A stretch of DNA of 64,000 bases, from contig CM068317.1 in the NCBI GenBank assembly GCA_034766995.1, forward strand, positions 34,756,428 through 34,820,427, in the 5' to 3' direction. Within the stretch, counting starts at the first letter, position 1, and each line of letters opens with the position of its first letter. Shown here one piece after another: positions 22,901-34,259 of the stretch. The notes below the pieces were generated by a model. It was not told the origin of the DNA and made no database searches. It saw only the letters and a list, made by a program, of their open reading frames with translations. The position numbers were made by a program, and so were the translations under genes. The stretch is from Acanthacorydalis orientalis. Its lineage: Eukaryota; Arthropoda; Insecta; Megaloptera; Corydalidae.

Positions 22901-23960
22901 ACATGTATATAGAAATACATTATTAAAAAAGGATAACCGATACATGTGACTAGAAACATAAAATTAGTTATCTCTATTCGTGAAATGATATTTTTTCACA
23001 GACTTTTAGGTATTTCCATCACGATATTTCACAAGGAAAAAAACTTCTATTCAGTAATATTTCATTTCCTTGGATTTCCCTACGCATTTTCCCCTATAAT
23101 GTTACCGCAATTTATAACAAACCAATCGATCAAGTTCGCTTCGATGAAAAAGTTGATAAGGATTCTTAAAAACATCAAATGTATATTCTATCTGATTCTA
23201 TATACTTTTTTATGCAGACATTTTACCTTTTTTCACTTTTATGCACGGCATGAATAACATTTAAGTACTTGATAACCTCGATGAGTTTTGTATGATTTTT
23301 TTAAATATGGTTTTAAATTTACAATACAATCATGTTGTCATTTTGTATGCGAATTCAATAAGCTTTTGCATAAAGAAATATGAGGGTGGGTAGCGAAGAG
23401 ATATTTTCGAATCGTGAGAAAATAAATCTTTTTTAATGTACTATTCATGTATAAATTTTTGTAGAACATAAATGGGTTAGTAAAAATGAAATCGTATTTT
23501 CACAAATCAATTGTTTGCTACCGTACAAACCACAAAAAAACTTATAAAGTAATTTTCAATATCAAAAATTACTTTATAAACTCGTGAATAGAAAAATACA
23601 TTTTCGAAATGTGTGTGATATATATTAATTGAATATATTTCAGATAAAATATTGAAAAATGATAAAAAAATATAAAAAAAATAAAATTTACATTTCCTCG
23701 TGCAAAATTTAATATATATGTATACGGATTTTTTTGATACAGGGAGACTAAGTATTGACATAAATAAATTAGGTTGAAGAGTATATAAATTGTTGAATAT
23801 CTATATGTATATATGAATTTTTTTATGTGCGTTTATATATATATATATATATATATACATGTGTGTGTAATACTTTAATGTATACACTATTTATTGAAAA
23901 TGTAAATATTTAACTGGATTGATATTTCTCGTCATATGTATGCGATCACAAATAAAAATA
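22901..23960. other. AT-rich stretch, nothing recognised
   Basis: A 103-codon frame at 22946-23257 (+) and an 84-codon frame at 23507-23761 (-) are Phe/Ile/Tyr/Lys-rich, typical of translated AT-rich DNA. A short TA run is at 23835-23858. Confidence 0.6.
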
Positions 23961-23969
23961 TTTTCACTG

Positions 23970-24115
23970 GCTTGATTCGAAATCGTCGGCTTTAAACGGA
24001 GTTACTTTTTGCATGTGTCACTGAATCGGAAACGTCTTGAAAAAACCCTTCTTTTCACAAGAGCTCACCTGTGGTTGGTTAGAGAGTCGATATCGCAAAG
24101 TAGAAATTGAACGTT
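23970..24115 (-). other. GC-elevated patch with a strong minus-strand splice word
   Basis: On the minus strand CTCTCTAACCAACCACAG is followed directly by GTGAGC (junction near 24068|24067). The first part reads as a branch point plus acceptor, the second as a donor. It could be the donor of a minus-strand exon or a recursive splice site. No supporting frame is clear. Confidence 0.25.
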
Positions 24116-25169
24116 TGAAATTGATATTTGTGAGACGAAATATATATTATGTATGATAATGTTGTCTCTCAGTTTATGTTTTATGTTGTGCTCTAGAAAC
24201 TGTATTTGTGAAATCCATCAATGCAGAAATATTCTTTGAAGAATGTATATGGATAGATATGGAGTGAAAATATTTCTTTTTTCTTCGTATATATGTGTTT
24301 AGATTGAATATTTATTTTTCGGGAAATCGGTTCGAATTTTATGTTTTTATCTTATTAAATAAACAAATATTTCCAAAATCTAATGTGTATATATATATAT
24401 ATATTATACCTGTTTGTTCATAAATGAAAACAAAACGTATAAAATATACAAAATGAAATATAAATATACAATTATTACAAAATATTATTGATCACCGATT
24501 TCATTCATTTGCGTTTTAATTTACGTCATTTATTTTTTACTTAACAACTATTATTCAGAATCATGATTTTGATCTTGAAAGATCTTTAAGTAAAATGTTT
24601 AAAAAGATAGATATTTATTTTTAAGTTTAATTAAGTACTTTATATACCAAATATTTTTCCAAGTCTCAAATCTGGAGAAAATAAATATTTTAAAAAAGAC
24701 GTTACATTTTATGCCAAAGATTTGTTTCCATTTGTGTATATATATATATTAAATTCTCGAAGTTTCCTGGAAATATTAAAAATTATAACTGGTACAATTA
24801 GGACGTAATATAAAATATATAAATACATGTTGAATAATTAAAAAAAAAAAACAAATATGGAAATAAATAATTTATGAAGAAAACATTGTAATGTATAAAA
24901 CTTAAACGTTTCATTTCGCAGTATATCTTTTCATATTATATGTATTATTGGTTTTAACGTTTATGCATAATATATGAAAATTATTTTTACATGATATTTA
25001 AGAATAACCAACATAAAATTCCCTATAAGAAAAGTCGGAATTTCTTTATTCTTGATTAAAATATTTCAATGTTTATCCATGAGCTGATAAAAAGAAAAAA
25101 TATCAAAAGTTTTTTTGAGCTATTCTTGCTACATTTTATAGATAAGTGTCAAAAATGTTTCAAAGAATT
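24116..25169. other. AT-rich stretch with short TA runs
   Basis: TA runs of about 20 bp lie near 24387 and 24738. Nothing else is recognised. Confidence 0.6.
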
Positions 25170-25465
25170 ATTTTCTAATCACGCTACAAACGAAAAAAAA
25201 ATTCTTCAGATCAAAACATTTCTGTAATGATTTTATTGAACATTTTAAATTGTTGTTAATAGGTATTTCAATGGTGATTTTATCATCCTCGTTAGTGTTA
25301 AAGCATAGAAAAATGTAATTTAAATAATAATCTAATAATCTTTAGATTTTTTTACCTTAGTGCTCTGAGGATGATCACATGGCTATCAATATTAGTAGCC
25401 ATAATAAATGTTCAGTAATCTTTTATTAAACATTTTTTATCAAAATAAATGCTTCATTTTTGGAA
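25170..25465. mobile_element. miniature inverted-repeat element, family A copy 3
   Basis: The left end CACGCTACAAACGAAAAAAA leads into TTCAGATCAAAACATTTCTG. The centre has ATGGTGATTTTATCATCCTC and GTTAAAGCATAGAAAAATG. The right arm has TTAAACATTTTTTATCAAAA. It is larger than copy 1, apparently because an A/T-rich segment and a second CTCTGAGGATGATCAC block are present in the middle. Confidence 0.55.
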
Positions 25466-25633
25466 ATTAATTTATCAGAGCGTTAAAAATTACTTTATTT
25501 CAAGAAATTTTGTACAAAACCCGATAAATTGGTGAATAAAAAACATTATGAAATGAATTATTAATACATCGAAAATATTGACACTAAATTGTCTACATTT
25601 ATAAAAAAAATTATTTGACGAGCATAATGTATT

Positions 25634-25636
<3 letters not shown>

Positions 25637-25691
<55 letters not shown>
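25637..25691. repeat. (TA)n microsatellite, about 55 bp
   Basis: Pure array ending in ATGTATGG. Confidence 0.97.
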
Positions 25692-25696
<5 letters not shown>

Positions 25697-26175
25697 GAGA
25701 CAAAGATATAAAATTTATATTCATATATTTATCAAAAATGTATAAAGGGAAAAAATTGATCAACTAAAATAAAAATTGATCAAAAGGCTAACAGCTTTTG
25801 TTTAATTTTCTCATACGTAAAATTTTATGATTATCATTAATTGACTGTATTGTGAAATTTTCAAACAATTAACAAACTACGTTTGCAAATTAAAACTTTA
25901 CGCATTTAAATTAAAAGTATACTGATAAAGTAAACACACAAAAAACATATGTAGTATAATAGAACCAACAAACAAACATGTAATTTCCGTCTAATTACGT
26001 ATCAAATTAAACAAATATATAATTTAAATTGAAAGAAATATTTTAACATGTAAAAAATTATAAACCCAAACAATGGTATATTCTCATTTTGTAAAATTTA
26101 TTGTTTTTATTTCAATTTTATGTTACTGAAGTTATTTGAGGACTTTTTTTAGCATTATATTCTTCTTATCATGTA

Positions 26176-26183
<8 letters not shown>

Positions 26184-26221
<38 letters not shown>
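26184..26221. repeat. (TA)n microsatellite
   Basis: About 37 bp, followed by a GCATACACACATATGTGTATG imperfect palindrome. Confidence 0.95.
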
Positions 26222-26223
<2 letters not shown>

Positions 26224-26389
26224 TACACACATATGTGTATGTATTTCATTTCACGTGGAACTTTGTGTAAATACAGACATTATAATTTCAAAGAGAACTC
26301 AACTAGATGTAATACGTTATAGATGTTGTAATACATCTTGCAAGATAATTATAAATAAATAATATTATGAGCGCTGTATAAGCACAACT

Positions 26390-26830
26390 CTTTATAAAAC
26401 TGTACATGTTAAAACTATCTCTGCAACTATGAGTTCCTTGTTCCCAACATCGTAGGATAAAGAGCCCCGATCACGGATTATTGTTCATTTATGCAATCAG
26501 TAATACGTATTGGATACTGTTTTGTAAACGTGACCTCAAAACTTGTTTCACATCCAGTATCTGATGTTTGTGCAAACTTGTGTGGTATTTCATCCCTCTG
26601 TATAACGTCGTCATCCAAAGTCTTGTGTTTATTTAGTTGCTCGTAATAGATCTGTTTGATTTGGTCCGCACTGTATTGACTCCGATAATAGAAACTGGGT
26701 GTACAAGGTATATGAAGTTTGTGTGGACTGTTTGTTAACAGGCCTCACGGTGAAGGGCGCGGTCACGAAAACAATTTAATTGTTGTTATAACTGTTTGCG
26801 ATCCGTTTCTAGGTAATATTGTCTTTTTAT
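26390..26830. promoter_or_regulatory. large GC-elevated island, possible enhancer
   Basis: About 440 bp, the longest such island in the left half. It contains TGACCT (nuclear-receptor half site) near 26531, TGTGGT (Runt-type) near 26580, TGTTTGTTAACA (forkhead-type) near 26729, and the perfect palindrome AACAATT-T-AATTGTT at 26770-26784. All three + frames are interrupted within about 35 codons, so a regulatory reading is preferred. A TTTCTAG|GTAATA word ends the island. Confidence 0.4.
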
Positions 26831-26871
26831 GTCTGTAAATATCTCAGTTAATCGATCAACAACTATTAGTA

Positions 26872-26872
<1 letters not shown>

Positions 26873-26927
<55 letters not shown>
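26873..26927. repeat. (TA)n microsatellite, about 53 bp
   Basis: Pure array at the right edge of the 26.4-26.8 kb island. Confidence 0.97.
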
Positions 26928-26930
<3 letters not shown>

Positions 26931-27084
26931 AGAAAAATCAATATTACTCACAAAAACTTCCTGGATATTATTGGATTCGTGAGTTTTTGTCATGAAGCTT
27001 GAATAGTTCTTTTTTTATATTTTAGATATTTATTTACAGTATTTTGTGTCTAATATTCTAGTAGTAGTCACAGAATTCAGTTAG

Positions 27085-27088
<4 letters not shown>

Positions 27089-27133
<45 letters not shown>

Positions 27134-27167
27134 TCTATATAAGAATATATAAATATATATTAGTATA

Positions 27168-27213
<46 letters not shown>
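27089..27213. repeat. two (TA)n arrays with a degenerate spacer
   Basis: Arrays at 27089-27130 and 27164-27213 are joined by AT-rich spacer. The second runs into the TA target site of mariner copy 3. Confidence 0.95.
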
Positions 27214-27218
<5 letters not shown>

Positions 27219-27222
27219 ATTA

Positions 27223-27770
27223 TTAAGTTGGTAGGAAAATAATTGCTGTTTCTATTTTCTGAATTCTAATCTTATTTTTTTCAATGAAAGTGTCATTTCA
27301 TCCTGTTCATGTTAATATCATTTTTTGAGTGGATTTTTCGGTCTGTACTTTGGTAACGTCGACTGTGGTTTTATTATAAGTTTTGCTTCAAATTGGCCTA
27401 TGGAATTAAAGACTGACAAGAGGCAAATAAGAGCAATTTTTTGTATAAGTTCAAAACGAGTGGTAAAGTAGTAAAAACTGCTCGTAAACTAAACGATGCT
27501 TTAGGTGTGGGTACTATTAAGGAACGTCCAATGATTGTTCCAAAAATGTCGTACTGGGGATGAGAGCCTTGAAGAGGAAGAAGGTTGCGAACTTCAGTAC
27601 TACAAACTCCGGAATTTTATACTATCGGGATAAATAAACTTGTAATTAATTGGCAAAAATGTGTCTATTCTAATGGTGCTTATTTCGATTAATGAAGTTA
27701 ATTGTTTGTCGATAAAAATGTATTATATATGAGTTTGAAGGACATAAACCACAATTATATTTCTACCAAA

Positions 27771-27775
<5 letters not shown>
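27223..27775 (+). mobile_element. internally deleted mariner, copy 3
   Basis: About 553 bp next to TA arrays on both sides. The left repeat reads AAGTTGGTAGGAAAATAATT. The right repeat, reverse-complemented, reads AAGTTTGGTAGAAATATAAT. The transposase N-terminus is visible near 27430-27580 (KVVKTARKLNDALGVGTIKE and DESLEEEE, with frameshifts). The transposase C-terminus survives at about 27613-27697 (GINKLVINWQKC ... GAYFD then TAA). The catalytic middle is missing. Since N- and C-terminal parts are both kept, this is an internal deletion rather than a truncation. Confidence 0.9.

Positions 27776-27817
<42 letters not shown>
27773..27817. repeat. (TA)n microsatellite
   Basis: About 44 bp, continuous with the right target site of mariner copy 3. 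Confidence 0.96.
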
Positions 27818-28440
27818 CTGAAACGAAAACAAATATTTAAAGATGGCACAATTTCTGAAACCAGACATGAGAGACAATAATATTCAACTAGACATTAAAC
27901 AGTCTTTTATAATTTCTACTAATATTCAAGAGAAATAATTCATTTAGTTTGTATTTTTTAAGTATACTTAATAAATAATAATTACATCTTTTTTCACAAA
28001 CACAACTTTTCTAGTCGAAATTGTCTTTTTATTTTAATTTTTTTTACAGTTTTTAGTTTAAAAACTACTCACATATCAATCAAGTAGTAACTTGAATGTT
28101 TTTTTTATTTAATATATAAGAAACTTCTCTTTAACATTATTAAAATAAAAGTACGATATAAGAAGATAAAGTTACAGACTTGCATTACCACAAAGTATAC
28201 TTTTCAGAAACCACCTAATATATGTCATTGATTTCTTCATATTGATGTTTACATCGTCAAAACTTAAACAAGTTGAATTTTGAGATCTTGAATATCTATT
28301 ATTCTGCAAATAACTTACTTGTTTGAATCATTTTCTGTTAAAATCGTTACATCAACTCGATTGGAAAAACATATAGCAAGAATATACTTGAATTGATTTT
28401 TATGAATGTTGATTTAATATTTTATAGAAACATAACAATC

Positions 28441-28446
<6 letters not shown>
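27818..28446. other. AT-rich stretch, nothing recognised
   Basis: No island, frame or repeat of note. Confidence 0.6.

Positions 28447-28507
<61 letters not shown>
28447..28507. repeat. (TA)n microsatellite, about 60 bp
   Basis: Pure array preceded by CACATACATA. Confidence 0.97.
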
Positions 28508-28511
<4 letters not shown>

Positions 28512-28639
28512 AAGAATTTGCAAGAAATCACGTCCACTAAATTGGTTTTAAATAAGAAATGACATTGTATTCATAAACAACAATATATATGCGATATAAA
28601 TTTAACACAACATTTATAATGCATTACGTACTTATCTAT

Positions 28640-28854
28640 GTTCACTCGCGTGTATTACATATCAGGGAATTTACCAGTTTGGCCAAAATGGGGTTACAAC
28701 TAGTTACTAAACGCGGCTAGCGAATCGAAGCTCTAAAACATCTCCATCACCATAGTCGTGTGAACAACACATATAGAGAACTGCTAAATCTATGCCTTCA
28801 TCTGGAAACATGATAAATTTTCACGCCGCATTCTATAGCCAGTTGAAATCATCT

Positions 28855-28858
<4 letters not shown>
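28640..28858. other. GC-elevated island with a minus-strand frame
   Basis: An island of about 200 bp. On the minus strand an ATG at 28811 opens 34 acidic, protein-like codons (MFPDEGIDLAVLYMCCSHDY...) to TAG at 28707. A TTTCCAG acceptor word overlaps its start, so it could be a 3' coding exon. The + strand has stops throughout. It may also be purely regulatory. Confidence 0.25.

Positions 28859-28941
<83 letters not shown>
28859..28941. repeat. (TA)n microsatellite, about 82 bp
   Basis: Among the longest pure arrays in the window, abutting the 28.6 kb island. Confidence 0.97.
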
Positions 28942-28943
<2 letters not shown>

Positions 28944-29328
28944 ATATTCGTGTTTTTCAATGAAGAATTTTTGTTTCAATTCAAGACATTTGATGTGTGA
29001 TAAATAGGAACATTATTTCAGTTTTTTATGTTGAAATGTTTTGTTTCAAAATTTATATTGAATTACATGACATATAATCGATATTAATGTTTTTTTTTCC
29101 TTTTATTAACAAATAATGGTATTTTTAAATAAAGCTTCGAATCACATTATTACGTTTGAAATTAAATAATGAATTCGAAGTAATGAAAGTATATTTTTTT
29201 ATTTCTTTATTTTGTTCAATGATTTATTAGAGTGTACAATTTTGAATGTATTGTAATAAAAGTAAAATATTTATACCCTTTTTAATAAAATTTTATTTTT
29301 TATGCATATATATATATATATATATATA

Positions 29329-29837
29329 TTAGGTGTATAAATTAATTCGGTGGATTTAAATTGAATCAATCAGAACTCTGTTTTAAATTAAACTATTTTT
29401 TTCCCAGATGTTCAAGTGACAAACTTAAAATTGAAAAACACTATTTATCTCGGCCAATCAGTTGGCATAACCTCACAAAACAGTAGTGAACATGATGGTG
29501 TCCGAAAAGTAACATATTAGGCATTGAATACTTTTCGCATTTCAGTTGAGAGAATTGCTGCCAAAGTCGTGGGAATGATAATTTATCTTTGAGAGAAGGG
29601 GTTGAGACACTTAATATGTACAAAAAATATTAAAACAATGGAAGAGGTACAAAAATGCATTAACGACTTCATCGACATAAGGCCATCATTTTTTTTCAAC
29701 AAGGGATTCATCAGTTACCACGACATAAGGAGTAAAGTCATATGCAATAATGAAGGATATTTTGAAGTTTAAAATGTTTTTCATTTTTCAGTAAACATTC
29801 ATTTTCTATAAAACAAGGACCGAATTAATTTTTACAC

Positions 29838-29841
<4 letters not shown>
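29329..29841 (+). mobile_element. internally deleted mariner with AGGTGTA ends
   Basis: A 513-bp element bounded by TA (29327-29328 and 29842-29843) and by TA arrays. The left end reads AGGTGTATAAATTAATTCGG. The right end, reverse-complemented, reads AAGTGTAAAAATTAATTCGG. The ends resemble the AGGTGTA start of Mos1-type mariners and differ from the family at 6499. About 29650-29773 translates to the transposase C-terminal tail (CINDFIDIRPSFFFNKGF ... SKVICNNEGYFEV, then TAA), with the usual 'KxGF...W/S-KVI..NGxYF' layout but an Ile-Arg in place of the expected Arg-Trp. The region before it is scrambled and no DDD core remains. Confidence 0.82.

Positions 29842-29880
<39 letters not shown>
29842..29880. 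repeat. (TA)n microsatellite
   Basis: About 39 bp, beginning at the target-site TA of the mariner ending at 29841. Confidence 0.96.
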
Positions 29881-29883
<3 letters not shown>

Positions 29884-29979
29884 AATTAATTATTATAAAT
29901 TCGTAATAATATATTTTTTGTTATAATATGGATATCTGTAGGACGCGAAAAATTTTGACATTCTTATATGTATTTTGGA

Positions 29980-30065
29980 AGTATCAAATCGTCATCGAAA
30001 TGCACTTAAGTCAGAATCTAAAATGATTAATAATTTTCTGAACATTTTTGAACGAAGAAAGAATT
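29980..30065. mobile_element. possible half copy of family A
   Basis: TCGTCATCGAAATGCACTTA ... AAAATGATTAATAATTTTCTG ... AACATTTTTGAACGAAG matches the right half of the copy at 54930-55110 in order and spacing. The left half is not recognisable. Confidence 0.35.
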
Positions 30066-30454
30066 CTTTTATGAAAATTATTTTTATATCTGTACCGAAA
30101 AATTTTTTTTCTTTATAAATGATATTCATGAACCTATTTCAAAAATACAGACATTTTCATCCATCCGAATGAAATGTCTGTTGAAATCAACATTGACAGA
30201 CATTTTATCTAAAAATAATGACACGTTAAAAATATCATTAGTGTATCGCACTGTCATTTCCCTCATTATATATTTAGATCGTGTAAAAATACATGAAATA
30301 TTCTAAAAATAAAAATTCAGTCAGTCGGAAATAGGGAAAAAATGCATTTAAAAATTAAATTACGGCGTTGAAAACGCTATATACGCAGTCCATTAAAAAT
30401 CCCTTTTTAACAGAAATACCGTTAACGATCTACTTTAAAAACGTAAATAAATCA

Positions 30455-30650
30455 ATGCGTTGTATAAAAGACCGCCCGAAAATATACTTTCCGTTCATTA
30501 AACATGATAACGGATCAAGTAGCAGTTGTATATATACAAGCCGCGACATGTACTTAACGATTGAAACACATCAATGGCTTTTTGTAGTCGTTATGTTTGC
30601 CGTTACGTTAACATATATTTTATGTATTCACGTCTGTGATTCGAACGGAC
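30455..30650 (+). CDS. candidate signal-peptide or signal-anchor first exon
   Basis: This is the best exon candidate in the window. The frame is open from at least 30368, with in-frame ATGs at 30455 and 30548, and ends at GGAC|GTAAGTAT (30650|30651), a near-perfect donor in phase 1. From the second ATG it reads MYLTIETHQWLFVVVMFAV then TLTYILCIHVCDSNG, i.e. a short polar start, a hydrophobic core of about 20 residues and a Cys/Ser/Asp exit: a typical signal peptide. From the first ATG the core would begin about 40 residues in and act as a signal anchor. The segment is CpG-richer than its flanks. Phase-1 introns after signal-peptide exons are typical of secreted and Ig-superfamily genes. No downstream exon is visible, so the product is unknown. 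Confidence 0.45.
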
Positions 30651-30659
30651 GTAAGTATT

Positions 30660-32298
30660 ATTTCTACTGATCATCTTGATATTTTCTAATTGGAATGGCT
30701 TTGTATTTGCTTTTAATTGAAACACTTATAGTTATGTTGTGTGAACGGAAATGCAATTCAATTAAGATATATACGAATATATAACAATTATTTTTTATTT
30801 AATAATATAATACAGACAGAAACATACACTAGTAGTATGTATTTAATTATAATTGTATAACTAGAGGTTTCTTGTAATAAAAACTTACAAAATTAACTTA
30901 ATTATTTGTACTTAACGCTTTTAAAACAAATTATCGATAGAAAAATTATTAATTAATAAGATATTAATCAAGTATTAAATCTGATAAATTGTATAAAACA
31001 CAATTGGAATATGATTATTTAAGTACCATAATAGAAGAACAGATCCGTTAACAGAGGGTTCAATATGTAACAAAGCTTTAATTTTTTTTACTGATTCTTA
31101 ATTTTATTCTTAAAGATTTATCATAGAAGGTAATGGTTTCAATTATCATGAATTCAATTTATTCCAGACACAAAGATTTCCATGAAATATTGAACATTTA
31201 TCAGTCAACTGTTGATAATTTTCTAATTTAATTGTTAATATAAAATTCTTATTTTTATCAGTCAGTAAAAAATTCTTTGATTAAATTTTGTCATGACGAA
31301 TGTTTTGAAAATTATTTAAATATAAAAATTATAGTAATGTTTTATTCCAAATTCTTCATTCGAGTTCTTTATTCATCCTTTCATTTGAATATGAATCCAA
31401 TTTAAAATGTCTATTTAAGGCAAAATGTACAATTTTTCTATCAACTCAATCATATCACTGCTTTGTGTAAGAAAATTTGTATCTATATTCTAAGACAATA
31501 TTCGATGAATAGATTTACTGAAGGTGAATAAACTTTGTACAATGCACAATTATTCTCATTAAAAAGTTGAGATTGTTTTGAGAAATAATTGAAGAATCAC
31601 TAATATACTCTTTTCAAAAGAAATGTGACTGCATATCCAATGTGACTATATATGTATTTGCACAAATCAGTGGTTACTAATCTATTCCACCTAAGAAATA
31701 GTATGAAAAAGTAAATTTACTTTGTTAATAAACCTTGAACAAGTTCTTCAGTGGGTTTAATTCGAAATAAAAATTTTACTAGAATTATTTTGTAACTGTT
31801 AAATATTTAATTCTTACACAAATCATCGGTAAAGAGACAAATATTTAAATCAAATCAACCTAAAATCATCAACAAATACGATAAATAGAAGAGCAAGTAC
31901 AATACACTACTGAAATTTTATCTAATAGTTAATTTTTCATTTCCATCTTTTAATTTCTATTCTATACGATTTTAAATCTATCATATAATCAATACCAACA
32001 GTATTAAATATATTTTCAATCAAATCATACGGAGTTTTTTCAAAAAGATATAAACCATTAAAATTTAAGAAAGCAGGGTCTGTTTGATCATTTTTTTTTG
32101 AAAAAATAAACTAAGAATGAGTATAAACATAATTAGTAAGGAATATAATTATTTTTTAAGTTGATAAATTTATTTTATTTATTAAGAACAGTTTAAATTC
32201 ATATTTATAAAATTATTCAAATTGTATCATATGAATACAATGAAAAAAAACTTATTAATACTAAAGTAACGTTTTATTTTTAAAAAAAAATCACGTAC

Positions 32299-32300
<2 letters not shown>
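30660..32300. other. AT-rich stretch, nothing recognised
   Basis: About 1.6 kb without arrays, islands or frames. It would be intron 1 if the exon ending at 30650 is real. Confidence 0.55.

Positions 32301-32348
<48 letters not shown>
32301..32348. repeat. (TA)n microsatellite, about 47 bp
   Basis: Pure array. Confidence 0.96.
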
Positions 32349-32350
<2 letters not shown>

Positions 32351-32574
32351 TTTGAAAACACAAAAACATAAATTAGGAAAAAAATATCAATTTGTAAAAT
32401 GACTAATAAAAGAGCTCCAGGGAATCATCTTTCATGTTGAATGTTTATTGTAATTTTGTAGATCGGAGCTTTTTAATTAAAGAAAAACATTTAAAGTGAT
32501 TAATTATATTGATTAGTTTAATTGAAATGTCCGTATAAATTTATCTTGTAATTTTTATTTATTATGAAACAAAG

Positions 32575-32579
<5 letters not shown>

Positions 32580-32630
<51 letters not shown>
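32580..32630. repeat. (TA)n microsatellite, about 51 bp
   Basis: Pure array ending in ATGTAATAAC. Confidence 0.96.
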
Positions 32631-32633
<3 letters not shown>

Positions 32634-32755
32634 ATAACATAGGTATATTTAACCATAATATACATAATTAATAATTATTAAATTTGTATTTTATAACTCA
32701 CAGTTTTCATTTATTACAATTAAAACGTTAATCAAATGGTTGTTATTTATATTAA

Positions 32756-32759
<4 letters not shown>

Positions 32760-32801
<42 letters not shown>
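32760..32801. repeat. (TA)n microsatellite, about 42 bp
   Basis: Third of three arrays within 500 bp. Confidence 0.96.
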
Positions 32802-32806
<5 letters not shown>

Positions 32807-33594
32807 AAATATGTAATGTAAACTCTTTTTTTATTCACAGGATATCAAAATAATATACGATAAAATATTAAACGTTTAAAATATATATATTTGAATAAAA
32901 TTTTGATATATGTAATTATTAGATATTATTTTTTGTAATATATTTAAATACATTGAAATTTATTTTGTCGTTATTTTCAAACTATGTTTTAAATAAATTT
33001 ATATTGTTGGAAATTATTCGAAATTACTTAAACGTATGTTATTTCATACCTTAATTATCAGTTAGAGAGACACAGTGTATATGTTCATATTTATCTAGCA
33101 AAGCGTAAATTAATTAATTTTTTTCAAATAAATATTATATTTTGTACATTTATTACTCGAAACATGTAAATGTTGTTTTTAGAATGATATCCCATTGTAA
33201 TTATACATTTTATTTACCAATTATATACGTGTATTTAATTTGAGTTTAATTTTACCGAATCGTGGTAATGCTGTAATACTCCAATTAATACTATATTTAT
33301 TATTCCACTGCGAATATTCCATATTTACCAGTAATCTAGTTTTAATATTGATCAATGCGCAAATATATGATGTTTAGCTGATAAGATAAGATATTAAATA
33401 GCTTAATCTAAAATCAATAAGATGTAATCCTAATAAACAAGAAATAATCCTAACATTTCGAAAGAGGATTCTATTCGTATAGTTTTGAAAATTTCCATTA
33501 ACGATATTCAATAAATTTCAACATCTCTATATAATTTCAAAATTAATTTAGTGTATGTATCGTCCGATCCGTAATGCAAACACATTATAAATAA

Positions 33595-33910
33595 CACGAA
33601 ATTAAACCTAAGTGCGTACAATCTGTTAATTACGGAATTAGTGAGTGCTATCTAACCCTCTAACCACCTTGGTTACCGGAAACCATTAGTGGTACGTTAA
33701 TCCGGAAATTTATTAAGGGCGTTAGATTTGCTCAAGCATACAGATACTTATAACTTATCAGTAGTGAAATTCACGCGACCCCACGTTTATAGAAGGACGC
33801 CATTTTCTCAGCCGAAGAAGCAACTATATTAGACTGGTAGCGACGTTGCACTCCTCTTTGTCCTTCGTTCTACACACATCACTTCGTTTCATGATTCACG
33901 ACTAAATTGT
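33595..33910. promoter_or_regulatory. GC-elevated island with nested dyad
   Basis: About 300 bp. It carries a nested dyad at 33663-33693 (ACCAC-CTT-GGTT-ACCGGA-AACC-ATTA-GTGGT), a second CCGGAAATT word, a GGACGCCATTTTC (YY1/Pho-type GCCAT) near 33796, and CpG-rich sequence near 33838. ATCAGTAG near 33759 resembles an initiator. No exon frame is convincing, though a minus-strand frame of about 103 codons (33940-34251) begins just to the right. Promoter or enhancer by inference. Confidence 0.35.
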
Positions 33911-34259
33911 AGCAAAGTTGTAAATGAATACCTATCTAACTATGATACTACATGCATAACGTACATTAATATTTGTTGATATGTAAGTTTCATGAGAATG
34001 TTGCGTCTATTTAGTTTCGTAATGAAAATACGCGTACATGTTGGCCATATCGCAGTTCGTCTATTTTGCATTTCCAATATGTACGCTATTAAGTACACAG
34101 GGAAAGTTACGAAATGTGTTGAATCTTTGATTAGCGAGGATGTAGCCATGTATGTCTGATTAAATATCTCGGTAATTAATTTGTATTTTTTTCCTCTACC
34201 TTTATATATAAAATTAATATTTATCAAAAAGTTATATAAACATCGAAGCATTTTTATTT

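Noticed and set aside
22946..23257. 103-codon frame, and others of similar length (33940, 53919, 60296)
   Set aside because: Phe/Ile/Lys/Leu/Tyr-rich translation typical of AT-rich non-coding DNA, or shadowed by a better signal on the other strand.
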